The notes: generated by a model from the sequence alone, not told the origin. A DNA stretch of 64,000 nt from Methanofollis sp. UBA420 (GCF_002498315.1 NZ_DAGX01000002.1:558313-622312), one strand, 5' to 3'; counted from the first letter of the stretch, positions 8,199 through 17,160 are shown. Made by a program: numbers and translations.

Positions 8199-9968
8199 TT
8201 ATTCCTCGGCCTGAGCGTAGTAGTACTCGCCCTTCGCCCTCTGCTCGCGGTCCAGGTACGACTCGGGCTTGTTGATCCTGGGCCGGCCACTCTTGTCCCG
8301 CCTGAAGGTGACGCCGAGGGCCGAGAGGAAGAGGTTCATGCCGTCGCGCATCGAAAACGGCCCCTTCGCCTCGCCGGCAACACCGGGCTCGCCGTCGAAG
8401 ACGACGAGGCGCTCGGAGATCATGTCGATGAGATAGATGTCGTGGTCGATGACGATGACGCCGCACTCCTTCCCCTCGGCATGGTGCTTGAGCACCCGCA
8501 CCAGGCTCATCCTCTGCTCCACGTCGAGGTGGGCGCTCGGTTCGTCGAGGATATAGAGGGCGGCTTCCCGGGAGAGGCAGGCGGCGATGGCCACCCTCTG
8601 GAGTTCGCCGCCCGATAGGGTGTCCAGGGGCGACTGGAGGATCTGCCGGAGGCCGAGGGGGTCGAGCACCTCGTGCTGGTAATACGAGGTGTCGAAACGC
8701 CGGGTGATCTGGCGCAGGGTGAACTCCACCGTGTCGGTGGAGTCGGCCTTCACGTACTGGGGTTTGTACGAGATGGCAATCTTCTCGTCGAGGGGGCCCC
8801 CGTCGGGTTCCTCCACGCCCGCGAGGAGTTTTGCGAAGGTAGACTTCCCGATGCCGTTCGGGCCGACAAGGCCGAGCACCTCGCCTTTCCTGATCTCGCC
8901 GCCCTTCACGTCGAGGTGGAAGCGGTCATAGTGCTTGGACATCTGCGGGAAGGTATAGAGAGGTTCCCGCCTCGTCTCGTCGGCATGGGCCCGTTTCTCA
9001 AAGACGACGGCCGAGTCCCTGAAGCGGACGTTCTCCTCGGGCAGGTATCCTTCGAGGTACTCGTTGATCCCGACACGCACGCCCTTCGGCCCGGTGATCA
9101 CGCCGAAGACCGCCGGTTTGCCATAGGCGACATGGACCGTGTCTGCGAGCATGTCCAGGATCGCGAGGTCGTGCTCGACGATCACGACAGGCCTCTTCTC
9201 CGCGACCTCCCTGATCAGGTTGGCTGTCGCCATCCTCTGGTAGATGTCGAGGTATGGGGTGATCTCGTCGAGGAAGTAGAAATCGGCGTCCCGCGCCAGG
9301 CAGGCGGCGATCGCCACCCTCTGGAGTTCACCGCCGGAGAGGTTCTGGATGTCGCGGTCCAGGATGGAGTCGAGGGTGAGTTCCGCGGTGAGGTGGCCGA
9401 GCACCCCCCTCTCGTCGGTCTTTGCCAGGAGGTCATGCACCGTCCCTTTGAAGGCCTTCGGTATGAGGGTGATGTACTGGGGCTTCACCGCCACCTTGAT
9501 CTCCTTCCCCGAGATGTGCTTCAGGTAGTCGAAGAGTTCGGTGCCTGTGAACCTCTTCATGATCTCGTCCCAGGAGACGGTGGCGTCAAAGATCCCCAGG
9601 TTCGGCTGCATCTGGCCGGAGAGGATCTGGATGGACGTGGACTTTCCGATACCGTTCGGGCCCAGGATACCGGTCACCTTCCCCTCGACAGGGATGGGGA
9701 GGCCGTACAGCACGAAGGCGTTCGGCCCGTACCGGTGGGTGGGTTGCTCCAGTTCCTCGGGGAGGTTGACGATATCGATCGCGTCGAACGGACACTTCTT
9801 GACGCAGATGCCGCACCCGGCACAGAGTTCCTCGGAGATGACCGCCTTTCCTTCCTCATCGAGGACGACGGTCTCGTCCCCACTTCTGACCCGTGGACAG
9901 TAGATGATACACTCCTGTCCGCACTTCTTTGAATGACAGTTATCTTTGTGGACGACGGCGATTCGCAT
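8199..9968 (-). CDS. ABCE1 (Rli1) ribosome recycling ATPase
   Basis: The 589-residue product matches ABCE1 over its full length. An N-terminal double [4Fe-4S] ferredoxin domain contains CHSKKCGQECIIYCP and CAGCGICVKKCP. Two ABC ATPase domains follow, each with GPNGIGKST (Walker A) and LSGGELQRVAIAACL (signature), plus VEHDLAILD and IDHDIYLID switch segments. ABCE1 splits ribosomal subunits after termination or Pelota-mediated rescue. It is preceded by the EMC6-like gene, 6 bp away and probably co-transcribed, and is divergent from RqcH and Pelota genes, so the locus groups ribosome-rescue functions. Confidence 0.97.
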   Translation of the reverse strand: MRIAVVHKDNCHSKKCGQECIIYCPRVRSGDETVVLDEEGKAVISEELCAGCGICVKKCPFDAIDIVNLPEELEQPTHRYGPNAFVLYGLPIPVEGKVTGILGPNGIGKSTSIQILSGQMQPNLGIFDATVSWDEIMKRFTGTELFDYLKHISGKEIKVAVKPQYITLIPKAFKGTVHDLLAKTDERGVLGHLTAELTLDSILDRDIQNLSGGELQRVAIAACLARDADFYFLDEITPYLDIYQRMATANLIREVAEKRPVVIVEHDLAILDMLADTVHVAYGKPAVFGVITGPKGVRVGINEYLEGYLPEENVRFRDSAVVFEKRAHADETRREPLYTFPQMSKHYDRFHLDVKGGEIRKGEVLGLVGPNGIGKSTFAKLLAGVEEPDGGPLDEKIAISYKPQYVKADSTDTVEFTLRQITRRFDTSYYQHEVLDPLGLRQILQSPLDTLSGGELQRVAIAACLSREAALYILDEPSAHLDVEQRMSLVRVLKHHAEGKECGVIVIDHDIYLIDMISERLVVFDGEPGVAGEAKGPFSMRDGMNLFLSALGVTFRRDKSGRPRINKPESYLDREQRAKGEYYYAQAEE

Positions 9969-9974
9969 GGATGA

Positions 9975-10349
9975 TCACATCGATGAAGTGGTGAGCATGG
10001 TGGACCAGGAGATGAACCAGAAGGCGAAGGTCATGAACGCCTGATAGAACCAGTCTTTGTTGTTCAACTCGGTGTAGTCGATCTTCATCAGCATGAAAAT
10101 GTGTTTCTGGACGACCACACCGGCCATGAGGAGGAGGATGCCGATGATCTGGTTTTGCTGCAGTCCTGTCGCAGGGTCGGGAGTCCCGCAGATATAGAAT
10201 GAGAGCAGGCCGGTCGCGATACCGAGGAAGCACGCAACAAGGGTTCTCCGGATGCGCTTTTTATGCTCTCTCTGTTTTTCCTCTTTCGTCTTTGCGCCTT
10301 TGCTTTTCGGCGCTTCGGGTGCCTGTGACAGTTTTTCCTCCTCGCCCAT
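9975..10349 (-). CDS. EMC6-like conserved archaeal membrane protein
   Basis: A 124-residue protein with a charged Lys/Glu-rich N-terminus (about residues 1-38) followed by three hydrophobic segments: RTLVACFLGIATGLLSFYIC, IIGILLLMAGVVVQKHIFML and FYQAFMTFAFWFISWSTML. This is the topology of the EMC6/Rab5-interacting family, whose archaeal members are thought to be distant relatives of the ER membrane complex insertase. It sits directly upstream of ABCE1 on the same strand. Assignment rests on topology and pattern; the function in archaea is not established. Confidence 0.7.
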   Translation of the reverse strand: MGEEEKLSQAPEAPKSKGAKTKEEKQREHKKRIRRTLVACFLGIATGLLSFYICGTPDPATGLQQNQIIGILLLMAGVVVQKHIFMLMKIDYTELNNKDWFYQAFMTFAFWFISWSTMLTTSSM

Positions 10350-10547
10350 GATGCATCAGTGGTCTATTTTGTGCGTTGTAGCCATATTTAATTTCGTGTT
10401 GCCCGGGCGACGGGACCAGCACGATGGTCTCTCACGGCCGGAAACTCCGGGTATCCGGGCGGTGCGGGCATGCACGCGGAGGTGCCGATGGTAGCAGGGG
10501 CATCTTAAAGAGCGTTCTGGACCCATACGTACAAAGAGCGTGGGATA
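10350..10547. promoter_or_regulatory. Divergent promoter region for EMC6-like/ABCE1 and RqcH/Pelota
   Basis: A TATA-like AATTAAATATGG (10383-10394, read on the minus strand) would start the EMC6-like mRNA near 10361. On the plus strand, CTTAAAGA (10504-10511) would start rqcH transcription near 10534. The two rescue-related operons share this 198-bp spacer. Confidence 0.45.
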
Positions 10548-12455
10548 ATGGCAAACGAACAGGGGATGAGCGGGATGGATGTCAGGGCACTGACGGCGGA
10601 ACTGTCGGCCCTGCTCCCGCTCTGGATCGGCAAGATCTATCAGTACGATGCGAAGACTCTCGGGATCCGTCTCAACGGGAACGAGGGGGCCAAGTATCAG
10701 TTCCTCGTCGAGACAGGCAGGCGCGCCCACCTGGTCGGGGCCCTCCCCGAGTCCCCGAAAAATCCCCTGGGGTATGCGATGTTCCTGCGCAAACACCTCG
10801 AAGGGGGACGGGTGACCGCTATCGGGCAGTACGGCCTCCAGCGTATCTTCTACATCGATGTGGCGAAGAAGGCCGGAATACTGAGGCTTGTCATCGAACT
10901 CTTCGACGAGGGGAATGCCATCCTCCTCGACGAGGCCGGGGTGATCACCAAGCCCCTGCGGCACCACCGCTTCAAGGACCGTTCCGTCGTGCCTGGAGAG
11001 ACCTATGCCCTCCCCGAGGGGACTGACTGCAGCGGCTTCGACGGCGAGTCCTTCGCCGCAATGCTCCGGGCATCAGATCGCGATCTTGTCAGGACCCTTG
11101 CCGTGAACTGCCTCCTCGGCGGCGCCTATGCCGAACTCGCCTGCAGCCGTGCCGGGGTCGACAAGAGCATTCCGGCTGCCGAAGCCGATGCCGGGGCGGT
11201 GTATGCAGCGCTCCACCAGGTCATCGGCATGGTCGAGGGGCAGAGGGAACCGGTGACCACCGGCAGCGGGTGCTGGCCGATCCGGGGCATGGGAGAGGAA
11301 AAAGAGGCGTTTCCCACATTCAACAAGGCCCTGGAAGCATATTATCCATTACAGGCAGCCGCCGCGGTGAAGGCCGAGGCGAAACGGCCGAAACTCTCGA
11401 AGGAAGAGGTGATCCTCCGCCAGCAGGAGGAGGCGCTGAAGAAGTTCGCGGGGAAGATCAAAAAGGCCGAGAAGGCGGTCGAAGCGGTCTACACCAACTA
11501 TCCCCTCGTGCAGGACGTCATCGCCACCCTTGAACGGGCAAGCCGGAGCCTCTCCTGGCAGGAGATCGAGGAAGTCCTCAAAAAAAGCGACCTCCCCGCG
11601 GCAAAGGCGGTCGTCGCCGTCCACCCGGCCGAGGCGGCCGTCGAACTCGACCTCGGGGTGCGGGTGAAGATCTTTGTCCACGAGAATGTCGAGGCAAACC
11701 TCGACCACTACTACGACCAGGTCAAGAAGTTCAGAAAGAAGACCGAGGGTGCCCTTGCGGCGATAGAGCGCGGCGCCGCAAAGCCGAAGGAGAAACCGAA
11801 AGAGACCCTCCACCTCCTGAAGAAGAAGTGGTTCCACAGGTTCAGGTGGTTCTATACGACCGACGGCACCCTTGTCCTTGGTGGGCGGGACGCCTCGCAG
11901 AACGAGGAACTGGTCAAGAAGTATATGGAGGGTAAGGACACCTTCGTCCACGCCGACGTGCACGGCGGTTCGGTCGTCATCGTCAAGGGGGAGACCGAGC
12001 ACATGGACGACGAGGTTGCCCAGTTCGCCGCCTCGTACTCCAATGCCTGGAAGGCCGGGCACTTCTCTGCCGACGTCTATTTCGCACGCCCCGACCAGGT
12101 GAGCAAGACCGCCGAGTCGGGCGAGTTCGTCGCCCGCGGCGGTTTCATCGTGCGGGGCGAGAGGCGCTATGTGAAGGACGTCCAGCTCGGCGCGGCAATC
12201 GGGGTGCAGAAAGAGCCAAGCGTTGCGATCATCGGTGGCCCTCTGGCGGCGGTGCGTACACGGACACAGTATGTCGTCGAACTTTCTCCCGGCACCTTCG
12301 AACCGAACGACGTGGCAAAGAAGGTCCAGCGTCTCCTGAGGGAGAAGATCGGCGAGGATAACTGGAAACGACTGAAGACCGCGCTGAACACCGAGGCGAT
12401 CGCCGCCTTTGTCCCGCCGGGCGGGTCTGATATCGTGGGCGAGCATGAAGGCTGA
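10548..12455 (+). CDS. rqcH: RqcH (Rqc2/NEMF/FbpA-family) ribosome-associated quality control protein
   Basis: The 635-residue product has NFACT-family architecture: NFACT-N from about residue 10 (DVRALTAELSALLPLWIGKI), a long central coiled coil rich in Lys/Glu (about 280-420), and NFACT-R (about 430-550) with KKKWFHRFRWFYTTDG and the conserved GGRDASQNEELVKKYM segment. It ends in a basic C-terminal domain. Family members bind obstructed 60S/50S subunits carrying peptidyl-tRNA and, in bacteria and eukaryotes, recruit tRNA to add degron tails. In-frame ATG 10566 is an alternative start. The 3' end overlaps pelota by 11 bp. Confidence 0.94.
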   Translation: MANEQGMSGMDVRALTAELSALLPLWIGKIYQYDAKTLGIRLNGNEGAKYQFLVETGRRAHLVGALPESPKNPLGYAMFLRKHLEGGRVTAIGQYGLQRIFYIDVAKKAGILRLVIELFDEGNAILLDEAGVITKPLRHHRFKDRSVVPGETYALPEGTDCSGFDGESFAAMLRASDRDLVRTLAVNCLLGGAYAELACSRAGVDKSIPAAEADAGAVYAALHQVIGMVEGQREPVTTGSGCWPIRGMGEEKEAFPTFNKALEAYYPLQAAAAVKAEAKRPKLSKEEVILRQQEEALKKFAGKIKKAEKAVEAVYTNYPLVQDVIATLERASRSLSWQEIEEVLKKSDLPAAKAVVAVHPAEAAVELDLGVRVKIFVHENVEANLDHYYDQVKKFRKKTEGALAAIERGAAKPKEKPKETLHLLKKKWFHRFRWFYTTDGTLVLGGRDASQNEELVKKYMEGKDTFVHADVHGGSVVIVKGETEHMDDEVAQFAASYSNAWKAGHFSADVYFARPDQVSKTAESGEFVARGGFIVRGERRYVKDVQLGAAIGVQKEPSVAIIGGPLAAVRTRTQYVVELSPGTFEPNDVAKKVQRLLREKIGEDNWKRLKTALNTEAIAAFVPPGGSDIVGEHEG

Positions 12456-13470
12456 GTACGGCGAACTCAAGGGATCGTACGGAGAGATCAGGCTGTTCCC
12501 TGAGTCTCTCGACGACCTCTGGCACCTGGAACACCTCATCGAGCCGCGCGACCTCGTCTTTGCGACGACCTTGCGGACCGTCGACTCGGCGACGGACAAA
12601 CTCCGCCCTGAAAAGGCCGAGAAGAGGCCGGTCCGCCTCGGCATCAGGGTGGAGAAGGTGGAGTTCCACCCGTACGCCAACCGCCTCAGGGTCGGCGGCA
12701 TCATCGAATCGGGCATGGACATCGCCTCGTACCATACACTCAATGTCGAGCCGGGCTACGAGATCTCGGTGATCAGGCGGTGGCGGGGGATCGACCTCGA
12801 AAGGGTCGAGAGAGCGGTCGGGGCCTCCCTCCACAATGTCGTCCATGTGCTCACCATCGAGGAGGGAGAGGCCGAACTCTTCAGGATCAGGCAGTACGGT
12901 CCGGAGAGGGTCACGACCATCACCGCAGGCAGCGGGAAAGGTGCAGAGATCGACGGCAGGACCGCCTTCTTCGCCGACGCCCTCCTCTCCCTGAAGGACG
13001 TCACCGGCCCGGTCGTCGTCGCGGGGCCGGGTTTTGTCAAGGAAGACTTTGTCAGGTACCTGAAGGCGAAAGACCCCGACCTCGGCGAGAGGGTCGTCAC
13101 CGTCGAGACGCGGCGGATCGGCCGCGGCGCCGTCCAGGACGCAATCGGCCAGGGCGTCCTTGAAAGACTCGCCGGCGACCTCCAGCTCGCCCGCGAGGTG
13201 ACCAGGATGGACGAGGTGCTCAAACGTATCGGCACCGGCGGGGCGGTGGCGTACGGAAAGGCCGAGGTCAGGAAGGCGGTGGACTATGGCGCCGCCGAGG
13301 AGGTGCTCGTCACCGACACCCTGATCAGGGACGCCGGCATCGCCCGTCTCCTCGAAGAGGCGGAGAGGATCAACGCGCGGGTCGTCGTCTTCAGTTCCGA
13401 GTTCGACCCCGGCGGACAACTCAACGCCCTCGGCGGGATCGCCGCCCTGCTCCGCTATCCCCTCGGGTGA
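12445..13470 (+). CDS. pelA: mRNA surveillance protein Pelota (Dom34/aPelota)
   Basis: The 341-residue product starts at ATG 12445 (MKAEYGELKGSYGEI), inside the end of rqcH. It has the eRF1-like three-domain layout: an Sm-fold N domain with ETFDDLW-like PESLDDLWHLEHLIEPRD, a central domain with VVVAGPGFVKEDF, and a C-terminal L30e-like domain ending in LGGIAALLRYPLG. The GGQ motif of eRF1 is absent, as expected. Pelota with aEF1A enters empty A sites of stalled ribosomes and prepares them for ABCE1 splitting. Its neighbours RqcH and ABCE1 act in the same process. The 3' end overlaps the convergent membrane gene by 16 bp. Confidence 0.96.
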   Translation: MKAEYGELKGSYGEIRLFPESLDDLWHLEHLIEPRDLVFATTLRTVDSATDKLRPEKAEKRPVRLGIRVEKVEFHPYANRLRVGGIIESGMDIASYHTLNVEPGYEISVIRRWRGIDLERVERAVGASLHNVVHVLTIEEGEAELFRIRQYGPERVTTITAGSGKGAEIDGRTAFFADALLSLKDVTGPVVVAGPGFVKEDFVRYLKAKDPDLGERVVTVETRRIGRGAVQDAIGQGVLERLAGDLQLAREVTRMDEVLKRIGTGGAVAYGKAEVRKAVDYGAAEEVLVTDTLIRDAGIARLLEEAERINARVVVFSSEFDPGGQLNALGGIAALLRYPLG

Positions 13471-14465
13471 GGGGCACCGCGATCCTTTTTTTCCAGTACG
13501 AAGGTCGCTCCCCCGACAAAGCGGGCGATAGAGTTGTACAGCACGGCGATGACGTAACCCCCAACACCACCTGCAATGCCATAGAGCACGATGCCGAACA
13601 GGAGAGCACCGGCGACGACCGCAGGCGTACTCCCCGCGAACCCGCCCGCCTCCGCGCCGAGGAGAGGAAAGATCCCGCTTTTCTGGAGGATTGTGGAGAC
13701 TCCGGCCATGAAGCCCGCCCCGAGACCCACAATGCTCATCGTACGGGCGACTGACCTGGGCACGACCGCCGCCATCTCCACACTGTTTTCAGAGGTGTTC
13801 TCCCTGTCCTGATCTCCGTTTCCGTGGGTGCGGGCCGTCACCCTCACCCCGCCGATGATGACGGCGACGAGGTCGTACAGGACGACACACACACCGCCGA
13901 TGAAGATGCCGCTTAGTACAGCGACGAATATCCAGGTGATGAGCATGACCAGAATAAATTCGGGCGTAGCGCCGTACAGGATGGGTGTCCATGAGAGAGG
14001 CCACATAATAGATCCGATCCAGCCGACACACTCGTATATGAGGGTCTGGAGGGCCATGAGTGCGAGGGAGAGGCAGACGCCGATCTTCAGCGCCGGAAAA
14101 ACACCGATCTCGCGGATAGCCCATGTCCCTTTTGCCATGGTTCCCGGTTGCGCCCTCACGACGGCCCCGCCGAACCGGCCAGCGGCGAGGTTGTACAGGG
14201 TCGCCGCGAGCGCTGCAAAGATGATCGCGTGTACGACGTTGAGAAGGGGCACGACATAGAGCACCTGATAACCGAGAGCCCTGAGCACCTCTCCCTGTGC
14301 TGTTGTCACGGGGATATTCTCGTTGATCGCCGTCGGCAGCACCATGAAGCCCTGTACGACGCCGACCACCAGGGAGAGCGTCGCCGCCATCAGGACACAC
14401 GACCGGAGAGAGACCGACGTGATCTCGACCTCGGAAACGGTGGGACCTGTTACACCCGTGGACAT
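13455..14465 (-). CDS. Polytopic membrane protein with three LYNxxA..GG repeats
   Basis: A multi-pass membrane protein of about 336 residues. Three copies of a short motif recur at similar spacing: ATLYNLAAGRFGG, VVLYDLVAVIIGG and AVLYNSIARFVGG, each following a hydrophobic helix, so the protein looks like a triplicated or nested helical-hairpin unit. The LYN..A..GG pattern resembles DUF3566-type membrane proteins; no function is known. A hydrophilic loop (TARTHGNGDQDRENTSENS) separates the last unit. A minus-strand TATA-like box (14489-14503) favours ATG 14465 as a near-leaderless start over ATG 14480. It is divergent from the LolA-like/winged-helix regulator. Confidence 0.65.
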   Translation of the reverse strand: MSTGVTGPTVSEVEITSVSLRSCVLMAATLSLVVGVVQGFMVLPTAINENIPVTTAQGEVLRALGYQVLYVVPLLNVVHAIIFAALAATLYNLAAGRFGGAVVRAQPGTMAKGTWAIREIGVFPALKIGVCLSLALMALQTLIYECVGWIGSIMWPLSWTPILYGATPEFILVMLITWIFVAVLSGIFIGGVCVVLYDLVAVIIGGVRVTARTHGNGDQDRENTSENSVEMAAVVPRSVARTMSIVGLGAGFMAGVSTILQKSGIFPLLGAEAGGFAGSTPAVVAGALLFGIVLYGIAGGVGGYVIAVLYNSIARFVGGATFVLEKKDRGAPHPRG

Positions 14466-14560
14466 AGGGCAACTATCCATTCCAGACGCATAAAGACTTT
14501 ATCGCAGGATCGGTTACACGTCCTGTTTCCGAAGGCCTGACCTGTAACCGATCGGTACAG

Positions 14561-14600
14561 AATGAATAAATAGACCCGGCCCGACCTACCTGTGTCGACG
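14561..14600 (+). promoter_or_regulatory. TATA-type promoter of the membrane-tethered regulator
   Basis: ATGAATAAATAG (14562-14573) is a TATA-like box centred about 30 nt before the ATG at 14601. No ribosome-binding site lies between them, so a leaderless transcript is likely. Confidence 0.4.
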
Positions 14601-15854
14601 ATGAGAACACTCTGTGCATGGTTCGTCCTGGTCCTCGCGTGCTCCCTCGCAGGAGTGTGTGCGGCGGCGCCTGCCGAAGAGGTCGCCGCCGGTGCGGTCG
14701 CGGCGTACCATCAGGTCGCCGATTATACGGCCACCGTCACCGTTCACGGCCCGGACAGGGACGAGGTCGTCAGGGTGGCGGCCATGCCGCCAGGCAGTTT
14801 CAGGGTCGAATACGGCGACCCGTCACTCCATCACGGCGCCGCCCTTGCGGTCCTGTCGGAGGGGTCTGCATGGTGGTATGTGCCTCCGCAGTGTTCGATG
14901 GGGTCGACAGGGGTGGAAAAACCCCTGGACGGCGACTATATGGCGGCGGGGATCGCCGCCCTCTCGACCGGCAAGGTCACGAGCATGCACGAGGCCGTCC
15001 TGGACGGCAGGACCGTCCCTGTCGTCGATGTCGTACCCGTTGGTGCCGTCGACCCCTTCCCCCCTGACACCGCACGTCTCTCCATCTCGATCGACCGGGA
15101 AACGATGCTGGTCCTGTGTGTCGAGGGCTACGACCGCACGGGGGCCCTCGTGCGGTCGGCGGAGTACCGGAACCTCAGGGTAAATGCCGGCCTCCCTGAA
15201 GACACCTTCGCCTTCGGGAAGCCGAAAGGTGTGTGGGAGCGGGCCCCTCCCACAACATCCGATTTTCTCATGAACCTCGCCTTTCTCCTTGCAAACCTGG
15301 TCATCATCCCCATCGAGTCATTCCTCGCGCTTCGCATCTGGTTGAGCCTTGGCTACCGGAGGGTCACGCAGAAAAACATCCTTGATAATGTGACACGGTG
15401 CCGGGTTTACCAGGCCATCCTGGATAACCCCGGAATACACAGGGAGAAGATCGCCCGGATCACCCGGACACATCCCGGCACCCTCCGCTATCACCTCGCG
15501 GTCCTCAGGCAGGCAGGGAAGATCGCGGTCGAGCAGACGGGAGGTTGCTGCCGCTACTATGAGAACAATGGGAGATATTCAGAGCGTGAACGAACAGTCC
15601 TTGCCGCTCTCAGGAACAGCACCCGGCGAGAGATCCTCACCGTCCTCCTCCAGACACCCGGCCTCTCGCGGCAGGAAATCGCGGTGCACCTCGGCATCTC
15701 CGGCCCTGCCGTCTCCCGCCACATGGACAGACTCCAGAGGGACGGGATCGTCGAGAAGAGCATGAACGGACGTGCCGCATCTTTCTCCGTCACCGGGGAG
15801 AGCGGCCACGATCTGCTCGGCGCCCTGCACGTTCTAAAATGCGGGGCCGACTGA
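14601..15854 (+). CDS. Membrane-anchored regulator: LolA-like extracytoplasmic domain plus winged-helix domains
   Basis: The product is about 417 residues. A signal peptide (MRTLCAWFVLVLACSLAGVCAAA) is followed by about 190 residues resembling LolA/LppX-type lipid-carrier domains (AYHQVADYTATVTVHG, PPGSFRVEYGDP, LSISIDRETMLVL, EYRNLRVNAGLPEDTFAFGKP). A transmembrane helix follows at about 215-240 (FLMNLAFLLANLVIIPIESF). The cytoplasmic C-terminus holds two winged-helix units: NPGIHREKIARITRTHPGTLRYHLAVL and TPGLSRQEIAVHLGISGPAVSRHMDRL. This is the build of a one-component transmembrane sensor-regulator. GTG 14592 is an alternative start. The divergent polytopic membrane gene is a candidate target. 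Confidence 0.8.
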   Translation: MRTLCAWFVLVLACSLAGVCAAAPAEEVAAGAVAAYHQVADYTATVTVHGPDRDEVVRVAAMPPGSFRVEYGDPSLHHGAALAVLSEGSAWWYVPPQCSMGSTGVEKPLDGDYMAAGIAALSTGKVTSMHEAVLDGRTVPVVDVVPVGAVDPFPPDTARLSISIDRETMLVLCVEGYDRTGALVRSAEYRNLRVNAGLPEDTFAFGKPKGVWERAPPTTSDFLMNLAFLLANLVIIPIESFLALRIWLSLGYRRVTQKNILDNVTRCRVYQAILDNPGIHREKIARITRTHPGTLRYHLAVLRQAGKIAVEQTGGCCRYYENNGRYSERERTVLAALRNSTRREILTVLLQTPGLSRQEIAVHLGISGPAVSRHMDRLQRDGIVEKSMNGRAASFSVTGESGHDLLGALHVLKCGAD

Positions 15855-15874
15855 AAGGAAAAAGGAGATTATAT

Positions 15875-16582
15875 TTATTCTTCCTTCACTTCAGCTTCGG
15901 CTTCTGCCGGCTCTTCTGCGGGCATCTCCGGGCGCTTGAAGGTCTCGACAAAGACGATGTCCTGCACCTCGGGGATGAACTCGAAGATCTGGTGGACGAC
16001 GATCCCGCGGGCCATGACCCAGCGGCGGTCGTAGTTGATCCCTGCCGGGAGGTTCAGGGTGAGGGTGCCCTCGGCAAAGGTGAGGTCCATCTCGCGGCCT
16101 GCAAAGAGCTTGATGAAGCCCTTTGCCTTCTCCTCGACGGTCTCGACCATGCCCTCGATGGTGAAGGTGTAGGAGAGATCCTTGCCGGCGAGCGGGTGGT
16201 TGAAGTCGACGACGGCCCTCTTCCCGACCACATTGACGACGACGCCCTCGCGGTCGCCCGACTGGATACGCATGCCGAACTTGGGCTTCTCCCTGAACTG
16301 GTTGGCGTTCACGGACTCGACAAGCTTCATGTCATGGGGACCAAAGCCCTTCTCGGCCTCGACCTCGACCTCGTACTGCTGGCCGATCTCCTTGCCGACG
16401 AGAGCCTCGTCAAGGCCCGGGATGACATGGTTGCTCCCGACGCGAATGACGATCGGGGCATAGTCCTTCTGGCTCTTGATGCCTGCTTCTTCTGCATCAG
16501 CGGCGACGGTGGTGTCGAAGATCTCGCCCTCCACACGGGCGGTATAGTTGAGTCTAACGATGTCTCCTTCCTGAATTGCCAT
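15875..16582 (-). CDS. FKBP-type peptidyl-prolyl cis-trans isomerase (SlyD-like, long form)
   Basis: The 235-residue product starts at ATG 16582 (MAIQEGDIVRLNYTARVEGE) with GGTG 7 nt upstream. The FKBP core (about 1-150) includes VIPGLDEALVGKEIGQQYEVEV and an inserted-in-flap domain, recognisable from VNVVGKRAVVDFNHPLAGKDL. A C-terminal extension of about 80 residues (to EAEVKEE) is typical of archaeal long FKBPs. It catalyses prolyl isomerisation and acts as a cytosolic chaperone. It shares the spacer 16583-16638 with the divergent CYTH gene. Confidence 0.93.
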   Translation of the reverse strand: MAIQEGDIVRLNYTARVEGEIFDTTVAADAEEAGIKSQKDYAPIVIRVGSNHVIPGLDEALVGKEIGQQYEVEVEAEKGFGPHDMKLVESVNANQFREKPKFGMRIQSGDREGVVVNVVGKRAVVDFNHPLAGKDLSYTFTIEGMVETVEEKAKGFIKLFAGREMDLTFAEGTLTLNLPAGINYDRRWVMARGIVVHQIFEFIPEVQDIVFVETFKRPEMPAEEPAEAEAEVKEE

Positions 16583-16638
16583 AATATACACCTTGTCTAT
16601 ATCAAGTCTCGACGAAAATACTTAAAATGGTGCCATAG

Positions 16639-17160
16639 ATGTTTGAAGTGGAAACAAAAATACGCGTCCCTGATCTCCCGGAGATCCGCTCCCGTCTTGT
16701 CAGGATCGGCGCCGGAACGCCGTCTGTCGCCGACCAGCAGGACGTCTACTACAACCACCCGGTGCGGGACTTCGGCCGGACCGACGAGGCCCTCAGGGTC
16801 AGGTACGAGGGCGAGAGGTGCACCCTTACATATAAAGGGCCGAAACTCGCCACAAAGGGTGCAAAGACCAGGGAAGAGTTCAACCTGACCGTGGAGTCCG
16901 GGGAGAACCTGGAGGAGGTCCTGCGCCGCCTCGGTTTTGTCAGGAGCGCGGAGGTCCGGAAGCACAGGGAGGAGTTTGCCCTCGGGACCGCGTCCGTCGC
17001 CCTCGATGAGGTGGACGGCCTCGGGAGTTTCGTCGAGATCGAGGTGATGGCGCACGAAGCAGGGGCGGAAGCGGAAAAAGAGATCGAACGAATTAAAGGA
17101 GAACTGGGGATAGAGGGTTCTCACATCCCGCAGTCCTATCTTGAACTGCTCAAACAGTGA
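16639..17160 (+). CDS. CYTH-domain (class IV adenylate cyclase/triphosphatase-like) protein
   Basis: A 173-residue CYTH protein. It begins MFEVETKIRVPD, carrying the ExExK signature as EVETK. Further conserved basic and acidic strand residues appear in EALRVRYEGERCTLTYKGPK, VRKHREEF and LDEVDGLGSFVEIEV, which line the triphosphate tunnel. Family members act as adenylate cyclases or inorganic/thiamine triphosphatases; archaeal substrates are mostly undefined. A TATA-like AAAATACTTAAAATGG (about 16614-16629) leaves little leader, so a near-leaderless mRNA is probable. It overlaps the convergent metallophosphoesterase by 11 bp. Confidence 0.9.
   Translation: MFEVETKIRVPDLPEIRSRLVRIGAGTPSVADQQDVYYNHPVRDFGRTDEALRVRYEGERCTLTYKGPKLATKGAKTREEFNLTVESGENLEEVLRRLGFVRSAEVRKHREEFALGTASVALDEVDGLGSFVEIEVMAHEAGAEAEKEIERIKGELGIEGSHIPQSYLELLKQ

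Noticed and set aside
8673..9932. Long plus-strand frame opposite ABCE1
   Set aside because: Antisense shadow of a highly conserved gene in high-GC DNA; product has no domain.
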